Of a DNA stretch of 64,000 bases, positions 8,401-16,705 are shown one piece after another. The notes under the pieces are model-generated. The model did not search any database. It saw only the letters and a list, made by a program, of their open reading frames with translations, and was not told the origin of the DNA. The position numbers were made by a program, and so were the translations under genes. The stretch's first letter is position 1, and each line of letters starts with the position of its first letter. Location of the stretch: assembly GCA_036389835.1 (NCBI GenBank), contig DASVWC010000055.1:1-64000 (forward strand), given 5' to 3'. This DNA is from AC-37 sp036389835 (lineage in GTDB: Bacteria; Actinomycetota; Thermoleophilia; Solirubrobacterales; Thermoleophilaceae).

Positions 8401-8401
8401 G
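8385..8401 (+). promoter_or_regulatory. typA -10 hexamer and shared CATG start site
   Basis: TAGCTT (8385-8390) lies eight bases before typA ATG 8399 and inside the first codons of the opposite gene. The tetranucleotide CATG at 8398-8401 supplies ATG on both strands, so the divergent genes have no intergenic DNA. Confidence 0.55.
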
Positions 8402-10225
8402 CCCGCGCGCGAGGACATACGCAACGTGGCGATCATCGCCCACGTGGACCACGGCAAGACGACGCTCGTGGACGCGATGCTGCGCCAGTCAGGCGTCTTC
8501 TCGGCGCACGAGGAGGTGTCGGACCGGGTCATGGACTCGATGGATCAGGAGCGGGAGCGGGGGATCACGATCCTCGCCAAGAACGCGGCGGTCCGGTACG
8601 GCGACGTCAAGCTGAACATCGTCGACACGCCGGGCCATGCCGACTTCGGCGGCGAGGTCGAGAGGGGACTGTCGATGGTAGACGGCGTGCTGCTGCTCGT
8701 CGACGCCTCGGAGGGGCCGCTCCCGCAGACCCGGTTCGTCCTTCGCAAGGCGCTCGAGCGGCGGCTGCCGGTGATCCTCGTCGTGAACAAGGTCGACCGC
8801 CCGGACGCCCGCATCGGTGAGGTCGTGAACGAGGTCTACGAGCTGTTCCTGGACCTCGACGCCGACGAGTCGCAGATCGAGTTCCCGATCGTCTACACGA
8901 ACGCGAAGGCCGGCTGGGCGTCGGTCGCCGAGGGGGAGGAGGGGCGCGACCTGCGGCCGCTGCTCGACCTGCTCGTGGAGCACGTGCCGGCGCCCGAGTA
9001 CGAGGGCGGGCACCCGCTCCAGGCGCTGGTCACCAACCTCGACGCGTCGCCGTACGTGGGGCGGCTGGCGCTGTGCCGCGTGCACAACGGCGTGCTGCGC
9101 AAGGGGGAGCCGGTCGCGTGGTGCCGGCGCGGCGGCTCGGTGGAGCGCGTCGCGATCAGCGAGCTCTACGTGACCGACGGGCTCGAGCGCGTGAGCGCGT
9201 CCGAGGCCGGGCCGGGGGAGATCGTGGCGGTGGCCGGGATCGCGGAGATCACCATCGGCGAGACCGTTGCCGACGCCGAGGACCCGCGGCCGCTGCCGCC
9301 GATCGACGTGGACGAGCCCGCGCTGGGCATGACGATCGGCATCAACACCTCGCCGCTGGCAGGGCGCTCGGGGTCGCGGCTCACCGCGCGGCAGGTGAAG
9401 GAGCGCCTCGACGCGGAGCTGGTCGGCAACGTCTCGATCCGGCTGCTCGACACCGAGCGCCCGGACACGTGGGAGGTGCAGGGGCGCGGGGAGCTCCAGC
9501 TCGCGGTGCTGGTCGAGACGATGCGGCGCGAGGGGTTCGAGCTGACGGTGGGCAAGCCGCAGGTCGTCACGCGCGAGGTCGACGGGGCGATCCACGAGCC
9601 GGTCGAGCGGGTCTCGATCGACATACCGGAGGACTATCTCGGCGTGACCACCCAGCTCCTGGCGCTGCGCAAGGGCCGGATGGAGCAGATGGTCAACCAC
9701 GGCACCGGCTGGGTGCGGGTCGAGTACCTGGTGCCCGCGCGCGGGCTGATCGGCTTCCGCACCGAGTTCCTCACCGAGACGCGCGGGAGCGGGATCCTCC
9801 ACTCCGTGTTCGAGCGCTACGACCCGTGGTACGGGGAGATCAAGACGCGCCCGACCGGCTCGCTGGTCGCCGACCGCCAGGGGGAGACCGGGCAGTTCGC
9901 GCTGGTCAAGCTCCAGGAGCGCGGGCAGCTCTTCGTGGGGCCCGGCGAGGAGGTCTACGAGGGGATGGTGGTCGGGGAGAACGCGAAGGCGGACGACCTC
10001 GACGTGAACGCCGTGCGGGAGAAGAAGCAGACGAACATCCGCGCGGCCGGCTCCGACGACACCGTCAAGCTCGTCCCGCACCACCAGCTCTCGCTCGATC
10101 AGGCGCTCGAGTTCATCCGCCCGGACGAGTGCGTGGAGGTCACGCCGGAGAAGCTGCGGCTGCGCAAGGCGGTGCTCGACGCGACGCAGCGGGCCAAGCT
10201 CGCGCGGGCGGCCAAGCGCGGCTGA
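8399..10225 (+). CDS. typA: Ribosome-associated GTPase TypA/BipA
   Basis: A 608-residue translational GTPase, the usual family length. G1 is AHVDHGKTT, G2/switch region ERERGITI, G3 DTPGHADFGGEVERGL and G4 NKVDRP. Domain II, III, V and the TypA-specific C-terminal domain (GQFALVKLQERGQLFVGPGEE onward, shown here only as position ~500-600) follow in order. TypA binds the 70S ribosome and supports assembly and stress growth. The start is fixed by the conserved DIRNVAIIAHVDHG segment. The next gene overlaps as TGATG, so the methyltransferase is translationally coupled. Confidence 0.97.
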   Translation: MPAREDIRNVAIIAHVDHGKTTLVDAMLRQSGVFSAHEEVSDRVMDSMDQERERGITILAKNAAVRYGDVKLNIVDTPGHADFGGEVERGLSMVDGVLLLVDASEGPLPQTRFVLRKALERRLPVILVVNKVDRPDARIGEVVNEVYELFLDLDADESQIEFPIVYTNAKAGWASVAEGEEGRDLRPLLDLLVEHVPAPEYEGGHPLQALVTNLDASPYVGRLALCRVHNGVLRKGEPVAWCRRGGSVERVAISELYVTDGLERVSASEAGPGEIVAVAGIAEITIGETVADAEDPRPLPPIDVDEPALGMTIGINTSPLAGRSGSRLTARQVKERLDAELVGNVSIRLLDTERPDTWEVQGRGELQLAVLVETMRREGFELTVGKPQVVTREVDGAIHEPVERVSIDIPEDYLGVTTQLLALRKGRMEQMVNHGTGWVRVEYLVPARGLIGFRTEFLTETRGSGILHSVFERYDPWYGEIKTRPTGSLVADRQGETGQFALVKLQERGQLFVGPGEEVYEGMVVGENAKADDLDVNAVREKKQTNIRAAGSDDTVKLVPHHQLSLDQALEFIRPDECVEVTPEKLRLRKAVLDATQRAKLARAAKRG

Positions 10226-10938
10226 TGGCGGCGGCGGACCCGCTGGCGGCGCCGCCCGACCCGCTGCGGGCCTCGCTGCGCGAGCAGCTCGTGCGGATGC
10301 GCGGCGGCGGCTCCGCGCTGCCCGAGGCGCTGCTCGACGTCGTGCGCGAGGAGCTCGCGTTCGGCGGCGAGCCGGTGACCGTGATCCGCCCGCGCGACTG
10401 GGAGGAGCTGCGCCACCAGTACGGCGCGAGCGGCACGCCGGCGCCCTACTGGGCCACGACCTGGCCGAGCGGCCTGGCGCTGGCCGACGCGCTCGAGGGG
10501 CGCGCGCTGGCCGGGCGGCGGGTGCTCGAGCTCGGCTGCGGCCTGGGGATCCCGTCGCTCGTGGCGGCGCGTATGGGCGCTCGGGTGCTGGCGACCGACG
10601 GCTCCCCCGACGCCGTGGCGTTCGCCGCCCACAACCTCGCGCTCAACGACGCCGTGGGCGAGGTCGCGCGGGCCGACTGGTGCGACGGACCGCTATCCGG
10701 CGGGCCATGGGACCTGGTGCTCGCCGCCGACGTGCTCTACCTGCCGCGCAACGTCGACGCGCTGCTGCGGCTCCTGCCGGACCTGATGGCGCCGGGCGCC
10801 ACGGCGATCGTCGCGGACCCGCAGCGCGCCGGGGGCCGCGCCTTCGTGGCGGCGGCGAGGAAGATCTTCCGGCTCGAGACGCGCGCCGATCGCGAGCGCC
10901 CGAGCGTGGAGCTCCACACGCTGCGCCTGCGGCGCTAG
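10225..10938 (+). CDS. SAM-dependent methyltransferase, lysine-methyltransferase-like
   Basis: A 237-residue class I methyltransferase. Motif I is VLELGCGLGIPSL, followed by ATDGSPDA and a motif IV-like AADVLYLPRN. The order and the preceding YWATTWPSG segment match the METTL/Methyltransf_16 family, whose studied members methylate protein lysines, including translation factors and ribosome-linked proteins. Coupling to typA (TGATG overlap) makes a translation-related substrate possible, but this is inference only. Confidence 0.82.
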   Translation: MAAADPLAAPPDPLRASLREQLVRMRGGGSALPEALLDVVREELAFGGEPVTVIRPRDWEELRHQYGASGTPAPYWATTWPSGLALADALEGRALAGRRVLELGCGLGIPSLVAARMGARVLATDGSPDAVAFAAHNLALNDAVGEVARADWCDGPLSGGPWDLVLAADVLYLPRNVDALLRLLPDLMAPGATAIVADPQRAGGRAFVAAARKIFRLETRADRERPSVELHTLRLRR

Positions 10939-10947
10939 GTTGCCGCC

Positions 10948-11175
10948 GTGCCCGACGTGCCGATCCGCGGCGAGATGATCCGGCTCGGGCAGCTCTTGAA
11001 GCTCGCCGGCGTCGTGGACGGCGGCGGCGAGGCCAAGGAGCTGCTGGCGGATGGCGGCGTGTCCGTGAACGGCGCGCCCGAGACGCGCCGTGGGCGCCAG
11101 CTCCATCCCGGCGACGTGGTGCGGGTGGGCGACGGCCTCGAGCTGAGGGTCTCTCGCGCCACGACTACGCGATAA
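10948..11175 (+). CDS. Small S4-domain RNA-binding protein
   Basis: A 75-residue protein that is almost entirely an S4 RNA-binding fold: IRLGQLLKLAGVVDGGGEAK, then GGVSVNGAPETRRGRQL and a final GDVVRVGD. It belongs to the YaaA/YbcJ-like group of stand-alone S4 proteins and probably binds structured RNA. GTG 10948 is six bases after TAGGTT (10936-10941), so it may also have its own leaderless transcript in addition to readthrough from typA. Confidence 0.88.
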   Translation: MPDVPIRGEMIRLGQLLKLAGVVDGGGEAKELLADGGVSVNGAPETRRGRQLHPGDVVRVGDGLELRVSRATTTR

Positions 11176-11215
11176 CGGGTCTTATGGAAACCGGCCGCGA
11201 AAGACGCCGCGGCGC

Positions 11216-11264
11216 GAGGTGGGCTCTCTAAGGGCCGAATAGCGGACCTAAGAGAGCCCACCTC
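11216..11264. terminator. Large hairpin between converging genes
   Basis: GAGGTGGGCTCTCT (11216-11229) is matched perfectly by its reverse complement at 11251-11264; after one mismatch three further inner pairs form. The spacer is 21 bases. It sits between the S4 gene and the converging LURP-one-like gene, as expected for a bidirectional terminator, but neither side has a U-tract. Confidence 0.6.
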
Positions 11265-11293
11265 CCTGAGATCGGCCGGGCCGGCCGCGGCCG

Positions 11294-11935
11294 TCAGCGC
11301 GCCTGCAGCGCGTCCATGCCGACCACGGCCGCGAGCACCAGGCGCCGGTCGAGCGTCCGGTTCGGGTCGCCGGTCAGGTCGATGTCGTAGATGTCGCGGA
11401 TCTTGAACAGGCGGCGGCGGTTGGTGCCGAGCTCGTACTCGCCGCGCAGGAACACGAAGTGGTACGGGATCGGGAGCCAGTCTGCGAAGCCGCCGATGTA
11501 CGGCACGAAGCCGATCACCCGGCGGATGATCGCGACCGCCATGCTGTTCTCGGTCACCTTCGCGGTCTCCACGCCGTTCGCGTCGTAGAGCCGGTAGGTC
11601 GAGCGCAGGAGGCTCTCGCCGAACACCTTCTGGATCTCGCCGATCCGCTGGCCGGCCTGGTCGGTGATGTCGTAGCGCGCCCGCGGGTCGAAGCGCTGCC
11701 GCGCCTTGATCCGCATCAGCTCGACCTTCTTCGACGCGTCCGCGTAGAAGCGGATGTCCTCCTTGAACTTGAAGCGCTTCTGCTGCACGAAGCAGACCGG
11801 CGTCTCGGCCGCGCCGTCCTCGCCCGGCAGCGAGAACTCGTAGCGGTTCACGAACGGCGCCCAGCGCTGGCGCAGCACGAAGCGGTCGTGCTCGGCCGGG
11901 TTCACGAGCATCGGCGCGGCGGTGGCCAGCTCCAT
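11294..11935 (-). CDS. LURP-one-related / Tubby-like fold protein
   Basis: A 213-residue protein. The pattern of short beta strands (RFDPRARYDITDQAGQRIGE, then RLYDANGVETAKV) resembles the LURP-one-related family (YxjI-like), which has a Tubby/scramblase-type beta barrel around a buried helix (here about residues 132-152, hydrophobic). Family members have no agreed bacterial function; membrane lipid association has been proposed. ATG 11935 is six bases after TACCCT on the minus strand, supporting this start over the internal Met at residue 9. Confidence 0.65.
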   Translation of the reverse strand: MELATAAPMLVNPAEHDRFVLRQRWAPFVNRYEFSLPGEDGAAETPVCFVQQKRFKFKEDIRFYADASKKVELMRIKARQRFDPRARYDITDQAGQRIGEIQKVFGESLLRSTYRLYDANGVETAKVTENSMAVAIIRRVIGFVPYIGGFADWLPIPYHFVFLRGEYELGTNRRRLFKIRDIYDIDLTGDPNRTLDRRLVLAAVVGMDALQAR

Positions 11936-11987
11936 GCCGCGAGGGTACGCGGTCCGGTGGCCGGACCGCCGCTGCTTAGCTGGGGGC

Positions 11988-12905
11988 GTGACCCACGAGG
12001 AGGCCGAGAACCGCCGCGGGATCGTCTACGGCACGGCCGCGTACCTGCTCTGGGGCCTCTTCCCGCTCTACTTCCCGCTGCTGGAGCCGGCCGGGTCGGC
12101 GGAGATCCTCGGCCACCGGATCGTCTGGTCGCTGGTCGCGGTCGTCGCCGTGCTCGCGATCGGGGCGGGCTTCCGCCCCTTCGCGGCGCTGCTGCGCGAC
12201 CGCCGCCGCGTGCGGCTGATCGCGGCCGCCGCCGTGCTCGTGGGGATCAACTGGTTCGTGTTCATCTACGCGACCACCTCCGACCACGTGATCGAGGCCG
12301 CGCTCGGCTACTTCATCAACCCGCTCGTGAGCGCCGCGTTCGGCGTGGTCTTCTTCCGCGAGCGCCTTCGGACCTGGCAGTCGATCGCCTTCGGGCTCGC
12401 GCTCGTGGCGGTGGTGGTCCTCACGATCGACTACGGCCGCCTCCCGTGGATCGCGCTGACCCTGGCGTTCAGCTTCGGCACCTACGGCCTCGTCAAGAAG
12501 CTGGCCGGCGTGGGCGCCGCGGAGAGCCTCGCCCTGGAGACGCTCGTGCTGCTCGCCCCCGCGCTCGCCTACCTGCTGATGCTCGAGGCCCAGGGCGACG
12601 GCACGTTCGGCCACGAGTCCGCCGGCCACACGCTCCTGCTGGTCTCCTCGGGGCCGGTGACGATGCTGCCGCTGCTGCTGTTCTCCGCGGCGGTCACGCG
12701 GATCCCGCTGACGGTCGTGGGGATGCTCCAGTACCTCGGCCCCACGATCCAGTTCCTGATCGGGCTCCTGATCATCGGCGAGGCGATGCCCGCGAGCCGC
12801 TGGGTCGGCTTCGTGCTGGTGTGGATCGCGCTCGTGATCCTGAGCGTGGAGGGGCTGCGGGCGTCGCAGCGCGCGGGGCCGGAGGTGGCGCCCGAGCCGG
12901 CCTGA
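11988..12905 (+). CDS. rarD: EamA-family transporter RarD
   Basis: A 305-residue, ten-helix transporter. The opening GIVYGTAAYLLWGLFPLYF, then GHRIVWSL, and INPLVSAAFGVVFFRERL are typical of RarD, a member of the drug/metabolite transporter superfamily whose substrate is unclear (linked to chloramphenicol sensitivity). GTG 11988 follows TTAGCT by six bases. The stop abuts the stop of the converging lipoprotein gene with no base between them. Confidence 0.93.
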   Translation: MTHEEAENRRGIVYGTAAYLLWGLFPLYFPLLEPAGSAEILGHRIVWSLVAVVAVLAIGAGFRPFAALLRDRRRVRLIAAAAVLVGINWFVFIYATTSDHVIEAALGYFINPLVSAAFGVVFFRERLRTWQSIAFGLALVAVVVLTIDYGRLPWIALTLAFSFGTYGLVKKLAGVGAAESLALETLVLLAPALAYLLMLEAQGDGTFGHESAGHTLLLVSSGPVTMLPLLLFSAAVTRIPLTVVGMLQYLGPTIQFLIGLLIIGEAMPASRWVGFVLVWIALVILSVEGLRASQRAGPEVAPEPA

Positions 12906-13502
12906 TCAGTCGAAGCAGGGCTCGGCGTACACGGCCCTGGCCGCGCGCCGGTAGTCGTCGAGGAGGTCGCGGAAGCGCACCGCGGTCCTGACGAGCGAGG
13001 CGAAGTCGTTGTGCGCGTCGAGCTCGAGCGCCGCGCGCTGGAGCAGCATGATGGCCTCCTCCTCCTTCTGGAGGAAGGAGTCGATCGCGTCGATCGCCTC
13101 GGCCTGCTGCGGCAGCGGGACCTCGCGCACGAGGTCGTACTCGCGCTCGGCGATCTTGGTGTAGGCCTTGAACACGCGGCCGGCGTCGACGATCGCGTCC
13201 TTCGAGCGGTCGGGCGACGCCGACATCGCCCGGAAGCGGCGCCCGTACGGCGCCTGCTCGCCGTCGAGCCTGCGGCACGCCTTCGTGGCGGCGCGGCCCC
13301 ACTTGCGCAGCGCCGCCTTCGCCTCCCGGCGCTCCTGCGCGAAGTCGCTGCCGAGGCCGCCGGAGCCCTGCGTCGAGACGTTCGTCGCCGCGGGCGGCGC
13401 CGGGGCGGGCGCGGGTGGCGCCACGTCGGAGCCGCCACAACCGGTGACCCCGAGAAGCGCGACCGCCAGGGCCACCACAGCTGTGCGAGTCCGGACCACC
13501 AC
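12906..13502 (-). CDS. Predicted lipoprotein of unknown function
   Basis: A 198-residue lipoprotein. The signal peptide ends in the lipobox LGVTGC (Cys at residue 22), followed by a Pro/Ala-rich linker and a mainly helical domain with charged heptad-like stretches (FLQKEEEAIMLLQRAALELD). No known domain is recognised. It would be exported and tethered to the outer face of the cytoplasmic membrane. Confidence 0.75.
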   Translation of the reverse strand: MVVRTRTAVVALAVALLGVTGCGGSDVAPPAPAPAPPAATNVSTQGSGGLGSDFAQERREAKAALRKWGRAATKACRRLDGEQAPYGRRFRAMSASPDRSKDAIVDAGRVFKAYTKIAEREYDLVREVPLPQQAEAIDAIDSFLQKEEEAIMLLQRAALELDAHNDFASLVRTAVRFRDLLDDYRRAARAVYAEPCFD

Positions 13503-13564
13503 GGACCTCGTATCGGCCTGGCGCGTAGGAGCTTGAGCGACGGCGTGCGTGCGAGGATCCAGCC

Positions 13565-14053
13565 GTGCCCGCGGTCGCGACGATCGGCGTATACGGCTTC
13601 AGCGCCGACACGTTCCTCGCCGCCCTGCGCGACGCCGGCGTCGTCCTGCTGATGGATGTTCGCCAGCGCCGCGGCGTGCGTGGCTCCGAGTACGCGTGGG
13701 CGAACTCCAAGCGCCTCCAGGCGGCCCTCGCCGAGGCCGGCGTCGCCTACGAGCACCGGCCGGAGCTCGCCCCCACGACCGAGCTGCGCCAGCTCCAGTA
13801 CCGCGAGGACGAGCGGGCCGGCGTGGGCAAGCGCTCGCGCGTGCGGCTCGCGCCGGAGTACGCCGAGCGCTACACGCGGGAGATCCTCGACGCGGTCGAC
13901 GTCGAGGCGCTCGCGGCCGAGCTCCCGCGGGACGGCGCGACCGCGCTGCTGTGCGTCGAGCGCGACCCGGAGGCCTGCCACCGGTCGCTGATCGCCGCGC
14001 GCCTCGCCGCTCTCCCCCGGGTCACGGTGCAGCACCTCCGCCCCGCTCCCTAG
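13565..14053 (+). CDS. DUF488-family protein
   Basis: A 162-residue protein of the DUF488 family. It shows the opening TIGVYGFSADTFLAALRDAG, the MDVRQRRG motif and the C-terminal LLCVERDPEACHRSLIA, a Cys/His arrangement that is the conserved mark of the family. No reaction is established; the CxxxxxxCHR segment resembles a metal- or nucleotide-handling site. GTG 13565 is six bases after GAGGAT. Confidence 0.9.
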   Translation: MPAVATIGVYGFSADTFLAALRDAGVVLLMDVRQRRGVRGSEYAWANSKRLQAALAEAGVAYEHRPELAPTTELRQLQYREDERAGVGKRSRVRLAPEYAERYTREILDAVDVEALAAELPRDGATALLCVERDPEACHRSLIAARLAALPRVTVQHLRPAP

Positions 14054-14056
14054 GTA

Positions 14057-14074
14057 TATAACCATCCGGTTATA
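14057..14074. promoter_or_regulatory. ArsR operator dyad overlapping the -10
   Basis: TATAACC, four bases and GGTTATA form a perfect inverted repeat. The right arm runs into TATACT (14071-14076), which is six bases before ATG 14083. The placement fits autorepression of the downstream ArsR-SRPBCC pair by binding over the -10 of a leaderless promoter. Confidence 0.7.
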
Positions 14075-14082
14075 CTCTGCGC

Positions 14083-14397
14083 ATGAGCGCAGCCGCGTTC
14101 GCCGTCCTCGCCGAGCCGACCCGCCGCCGGATCCTCGACCTGCTCCGCGAGCGGTCGCGACCGGTGGGCGAGCTCGTCGACCTGCTCGGGATCAGCCAGC
14201 CCGGCGTCTCGAAGCACCTGCGGGTGCTGCGCGAGGCCGAGCTGGTCGCCGTCCGCCGCGACGCGCAGCGGCGCTGGTACGAGCTGCGCGCCGAGCCGCT
14301 CGGCGAGGTCGACGCGTGGCTCGAGCCGTACCGCGAGTTCTGGGCGGGGCGGCTGGACGCGCTCGAACGACACCTCGACCGGAAGGAGCAGGGATGA
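14083..14397 (+). CDS. ArsR-family transcriptional regulator
   Basis: A 104-residue winged-helix regulator: AEPTRRRILDLLRER, then the recognition helix SQPGVSKHLRVLREA and the wing RRDAQRRWYELR. It lacks the Cys pairs of the metal-sensing ArsR members, so it belongs with the ArsR proteins paired to SRPBCC proteins. It overlaps the SRPBCC gene as ATGA and has a dyad over its own promoter, consistent with autoregulation of a two-gene operon. Confidence 0.92.
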   Translation: MSAAAFAVLAEPTRRRILDLLRERSRPVGELVDLLGISQPGVSKHLRVLREAELVAVRRDAQRRWYELRAEPLGEVDAWLEPYREFWAGRLDALERHLDRKEQG

Positions 14398-14915
14398 CGA
14401 CCGCCGACGGCACCCTCGAGAAGCGCGACGACGGCAGGGCGGTGATCCGCTTCGAGCGCACGATCGCCCACCCGCCCGAGCGCGTGTGGGCCGCGATCAC
14501 CGAGCCGGGCGAGATGATCGGCTGGTGGGGCGAGGCCGACGTCGACCTCCGCGACGGCGGGCGCTTCGACGTGCGCTGGCTGAACACCGACGAGGAGGGC
14601 AACTCCGCGCACATGCACGGCACGATCACGCGCCTGGACCCGCCGCGCCTGATCGAGGTCGGCGGCGACGTCCACGGGACGCTGCGCTTCGAGCTCGAGC
14701 CCGCCGGGGACGGCGCCACCCTCCTGCGCTTCACCAGCACGCTGGAGCTGCCCGAGGAATTCCGCACCAAGGTCCTCGCCGGCTGGCACACGCACCTCGA
14801 CGCGCTCGCCACCGTGCTCGACGGCGGCAGCGTGGACCTCGAGAACATCCAGCGGGAGGGCTGGGAGGACGCGCACGACGCGTACGTCGAGCGCGACGGC
14901 GCCGCGGCCGGCTAG
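14394..14915 (+). CDS. SRPBCC (AHSA1-like) ligand-binding domain protein
   Basis: A 173-residue START/SRPBCC fold protein with the opening FERTIAHPPERVWAAITEP, the GWWGEADVDLRDGG strand pair and a C-terminal long helix with GWHTHLDAL. These proteins hold a hydrophobic ligand in a deep cavity; AHSA1-like bacterial members are often encoded with an ArsR regulator as here. The physiological ligand is unknown. The stop overlaps that of the converging RDD gene by four bases. Confidence 0.9.
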   Translation: MTTADGTLEKRDDGRAVIRFERTIAHPPERVWAAITEPGEMIGWWGEADVDLRDGGRFDVRWLNTDEEGNSAHMHGTITRLDPPRLIEVGGDVHGTLRFELEPAGDGATLLRFTSTLELPEEFRTKVLAGWHTHLDALATVLDGGSVDLENIQREGWEDAHDAYVERDGAAAG

Positions 14916-15685
14916 CCCCGCCCCCACTTCTGCTGCGCGAGCTGCTCGAGGAACGCCTCGGGCGGCATCCCGCCCGGCGCGCCGCCGACCTTCGGCCAGA
15001 GCGCGTCGGCGAGCTGGAGCGCCAGCCGCCCGCGGGCGGCCGGGTCGAGCGTCCAGCGGCGGTCGAGGAAGCTGCGCACGGCCGCGGTCTCCTCGGCGCT
15101 CACCGCGCTCACGTCCCAGACCGGGCCGGCGGCCGGCGTGGGCGGCTGCCAGGCGGGCCCGGGCGCTCCCCAGGCGCCCGCGGGCGGGGCGGGCGCCGCC
15201 TGGCGCGGCGCCGGAGCCGCTGGGGCAACCGGGTCCTCATGGATCACGATCGTCCCGGCCGCCAGGTCACCCAGCCGCTGGTTGCGCTTGGTGGCGAGGA
15301 TGCTGATCATCCCGGGGACGTAGCTCGTCGGCAGGCCGTCGACGAGCCGCAGGACGTTGCGCACCGCGCTCGACATGAAGTCCACCGGCTCGCCCCCCAC
15401 CTTCACGACCCGCAGCCGCGCGGCGCGCTTGCCGGGCGTGCGGCCGTTCGCGAACGTCTCGAACACCACGTCGTAGGCGTACACGATCAGCAGGAACGCC
15501 GGGATCATGATCGCCACGCCGGTGAGCCCCGCGATCGACAGCGCGATCGCGACGAGCAGGATCGCGGCCGCCTTGATGAGCAGGTCGATGCTCTGGGCGA
15601 TGAAGCGCGACCCGAGGCCGGCGAGCTGGAGCTCCAGCTCGACCCCCTCCGGCGTGGTGATCGTCAGGCGATCCTCATACTCCAT
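14912..15685 (-). CDS. RDD-family membrane protein
   Basis: A 257-residue protein with an RDD domain in the first ~135 residues (GLGSRFIAQSIDLLIK, NGRTPGKRAARLRVV, and a second helix pair), a Pro/Ala-rich linker and a soluble C-terminal region ending in a segment similar to short PLP-like C-termini (RGRLALQLADAL). ATG 15685 is preferred to GTG 15691 because TAGGTT lies nine bases before it on the minus strand. It is divergent from the SpoIIM gene, a partnership seen often beside MoxR/DUF58 clusters. Confidence 0.88.
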   Translation of the reverse strand: MEYEDRLTITTPEGVELELQLAGLGSRFIAQSIDLLIKAAAILLVAIALSIAGLTGVAIMIPAFLLIVYAYDVVFETFANGRTPGKRAARLRVVKVGGEPVDFMSSAVRNVLRLVDGLPTSYVPGMISILATKRNQRLGDLAAGTIVIHEDPVAPAAPAPRQAAPAPPAGAWGAPGPAWQPPTPAAGPVWDVSAVSAEETAAVRSFLDRRWTLDPAARGRLALQLADALWPKVGGAPGGMPPEAFLEQLAQQKWGRG

Positions 15686-15700
15686 GGCCACGTGAACCTA
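15676..15700. promoter_or_regulatory. Divergent promoters of the RDD and SpoIIM genes
   Basis: CATACT (15676-15681) lies ten bases before GTG 15692 on the plus strand. TAGGTT on the minus strand (15700-15695) lies nine bases before ATG 15685. Each -10 therefore sits inside the first codons of the opposite gene. Confidence 0.5.
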
Positions 15701-16705
15701 GAGCGCTTCCACGCCACGCGCGGCGCCCGCTGGGCCGAGCTCGAGGACCTGGTCGAGCGCGCCGGCGGCAAGCCGGAGCGCCTCGGGCCGGACGGCGTGC
15801 GCCGCCTCGGCCGCATCTACCGCGCCACCGCGGCCGACCTCGCCCTCGCGCGCAGGGCCTTCCCGGGCGACCCGGTCGTGCCGCGGCTCGAGCGGCTCAC
15901 CGTGGCCGCGCGGCAGGCGGTCTACGCGGAGCGCTCGCGCCGCCTCTCCCCCGTCCGCTTCTTCGCCCGCGACTACTGGCGCCGCGTCCGCGAGCGCCCG
16001 CGCCTGCTGCTCGCCGCCGCGCTGCTGATGATCGTGCCGGGCGTGCTCGGCGGGCTCTGGGCCGGCGAGGACCCCGGCGCGGCGATCGGCCTCGTGCCCG
16101 ACGACTTCCTCCCGACCGTCGAGTCGCCCGGCGGCGACCGCGGCCTCTCCGGGGCCGAGAGCGGGGTCTTCTCGAGCTCGGTCCTCACCAACAACATCCA
16201 GGTCGCGTTCATGGCGCTGGCGGCCGGCATCGCGGCCGGCGTCGGGACCGTGCTCGTGCTGCTCCAGAACGGCCTCGTGCTGGGCGTCGTGTTCGGGCTC
16301 ACGATCGAGAACGGCCAGGGTGTGCCGCTGGTCGAGCAGGTGGCGAGCCACGGCGTGCTCGAGCTCTCGTGCATCGTCGTGGCGGCCGCCGCGGGCCTGC
16401 GGGTGGGCGAGGCGATCCTCCGCCCCGGCCGCCGCAAGCGCGGGGACGCGCTGGTCGAGGAGGCGCGCGGCGCGGTCGAGACGGTGCTCGGCACCGCACC
16501 GTGGCTCGTGGTGGCCGGCGTCGTGGAGGGCTTCGTCTCGCCGCGCGGGATCGGCTGGGTCGCGGCCGTGGCGATCGGGCTGGCGCTCGGCGCGCTGTTC
16601 TGGGCGCTCGTGCTCTGGCGCGGACGGCCGGACCCGCACCACGCCGCGGCCGGCGAGCCGCAGGTCGCGCCTCACAGCCGCGCGCGGGCCTTGGCCCTCA
16701 GGTAG
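15692..16705 (+). CDS. Stage II sporulation protein M family membrane protein
   Basis: A 337-residue protein of the SpoIIM family. A soluble N-terminal helical part (to about residue 105) precedes five or six membrane helices; the FSSSVLTNNIQVAFMALAAG and HGVLELSCIVVAAAAG segments are the family marks. There is no sign of sporulation here: in actinobacteria this protein commonly accompanies RDD, DUF58 and MoxR genes in a membrane-associated cluster of unknown role. Its 3' end overlaps the converging DUF58 gene by 34 bases. Confidence 0.9.
   Translation: MNLERFHATRGARWAELEDLVERAGGKPERLGPDGVRRLGRIYRATAADLALARRAFPGDPVVPRLERLTVAARQAVYAERSRRLSPVRFFARDYWRRVRERPRLLLAAALLMIVPGVLGGLWAGEDPGAAIGLVPDDFLPTVESPGGDRGLSGAESGVFSSSVLTNNIQVAFMALAAGIAAGVGTVLVLLQNGLVLGVVFGLTIENGQGVPLVEQVASHGVLELSCIVVAAAAGLRVGEAILRPGRRKRGDALVEEARGAVETVLGTAPWLVVAGVVEGFVSPRGIGWVAAVAIGLALGALFWALVLWRGRPDPHHAAAGEPQVAPHSRARALALR

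Noticed and set aside
15692..16705. Evidence for sporulation from a SpoIIM homologue
   Set aside because: SpoIIM-family proteins occur in many non-sporulating bacteria beside RDD/MoxR genes, and no other sporulation gene is in the window.
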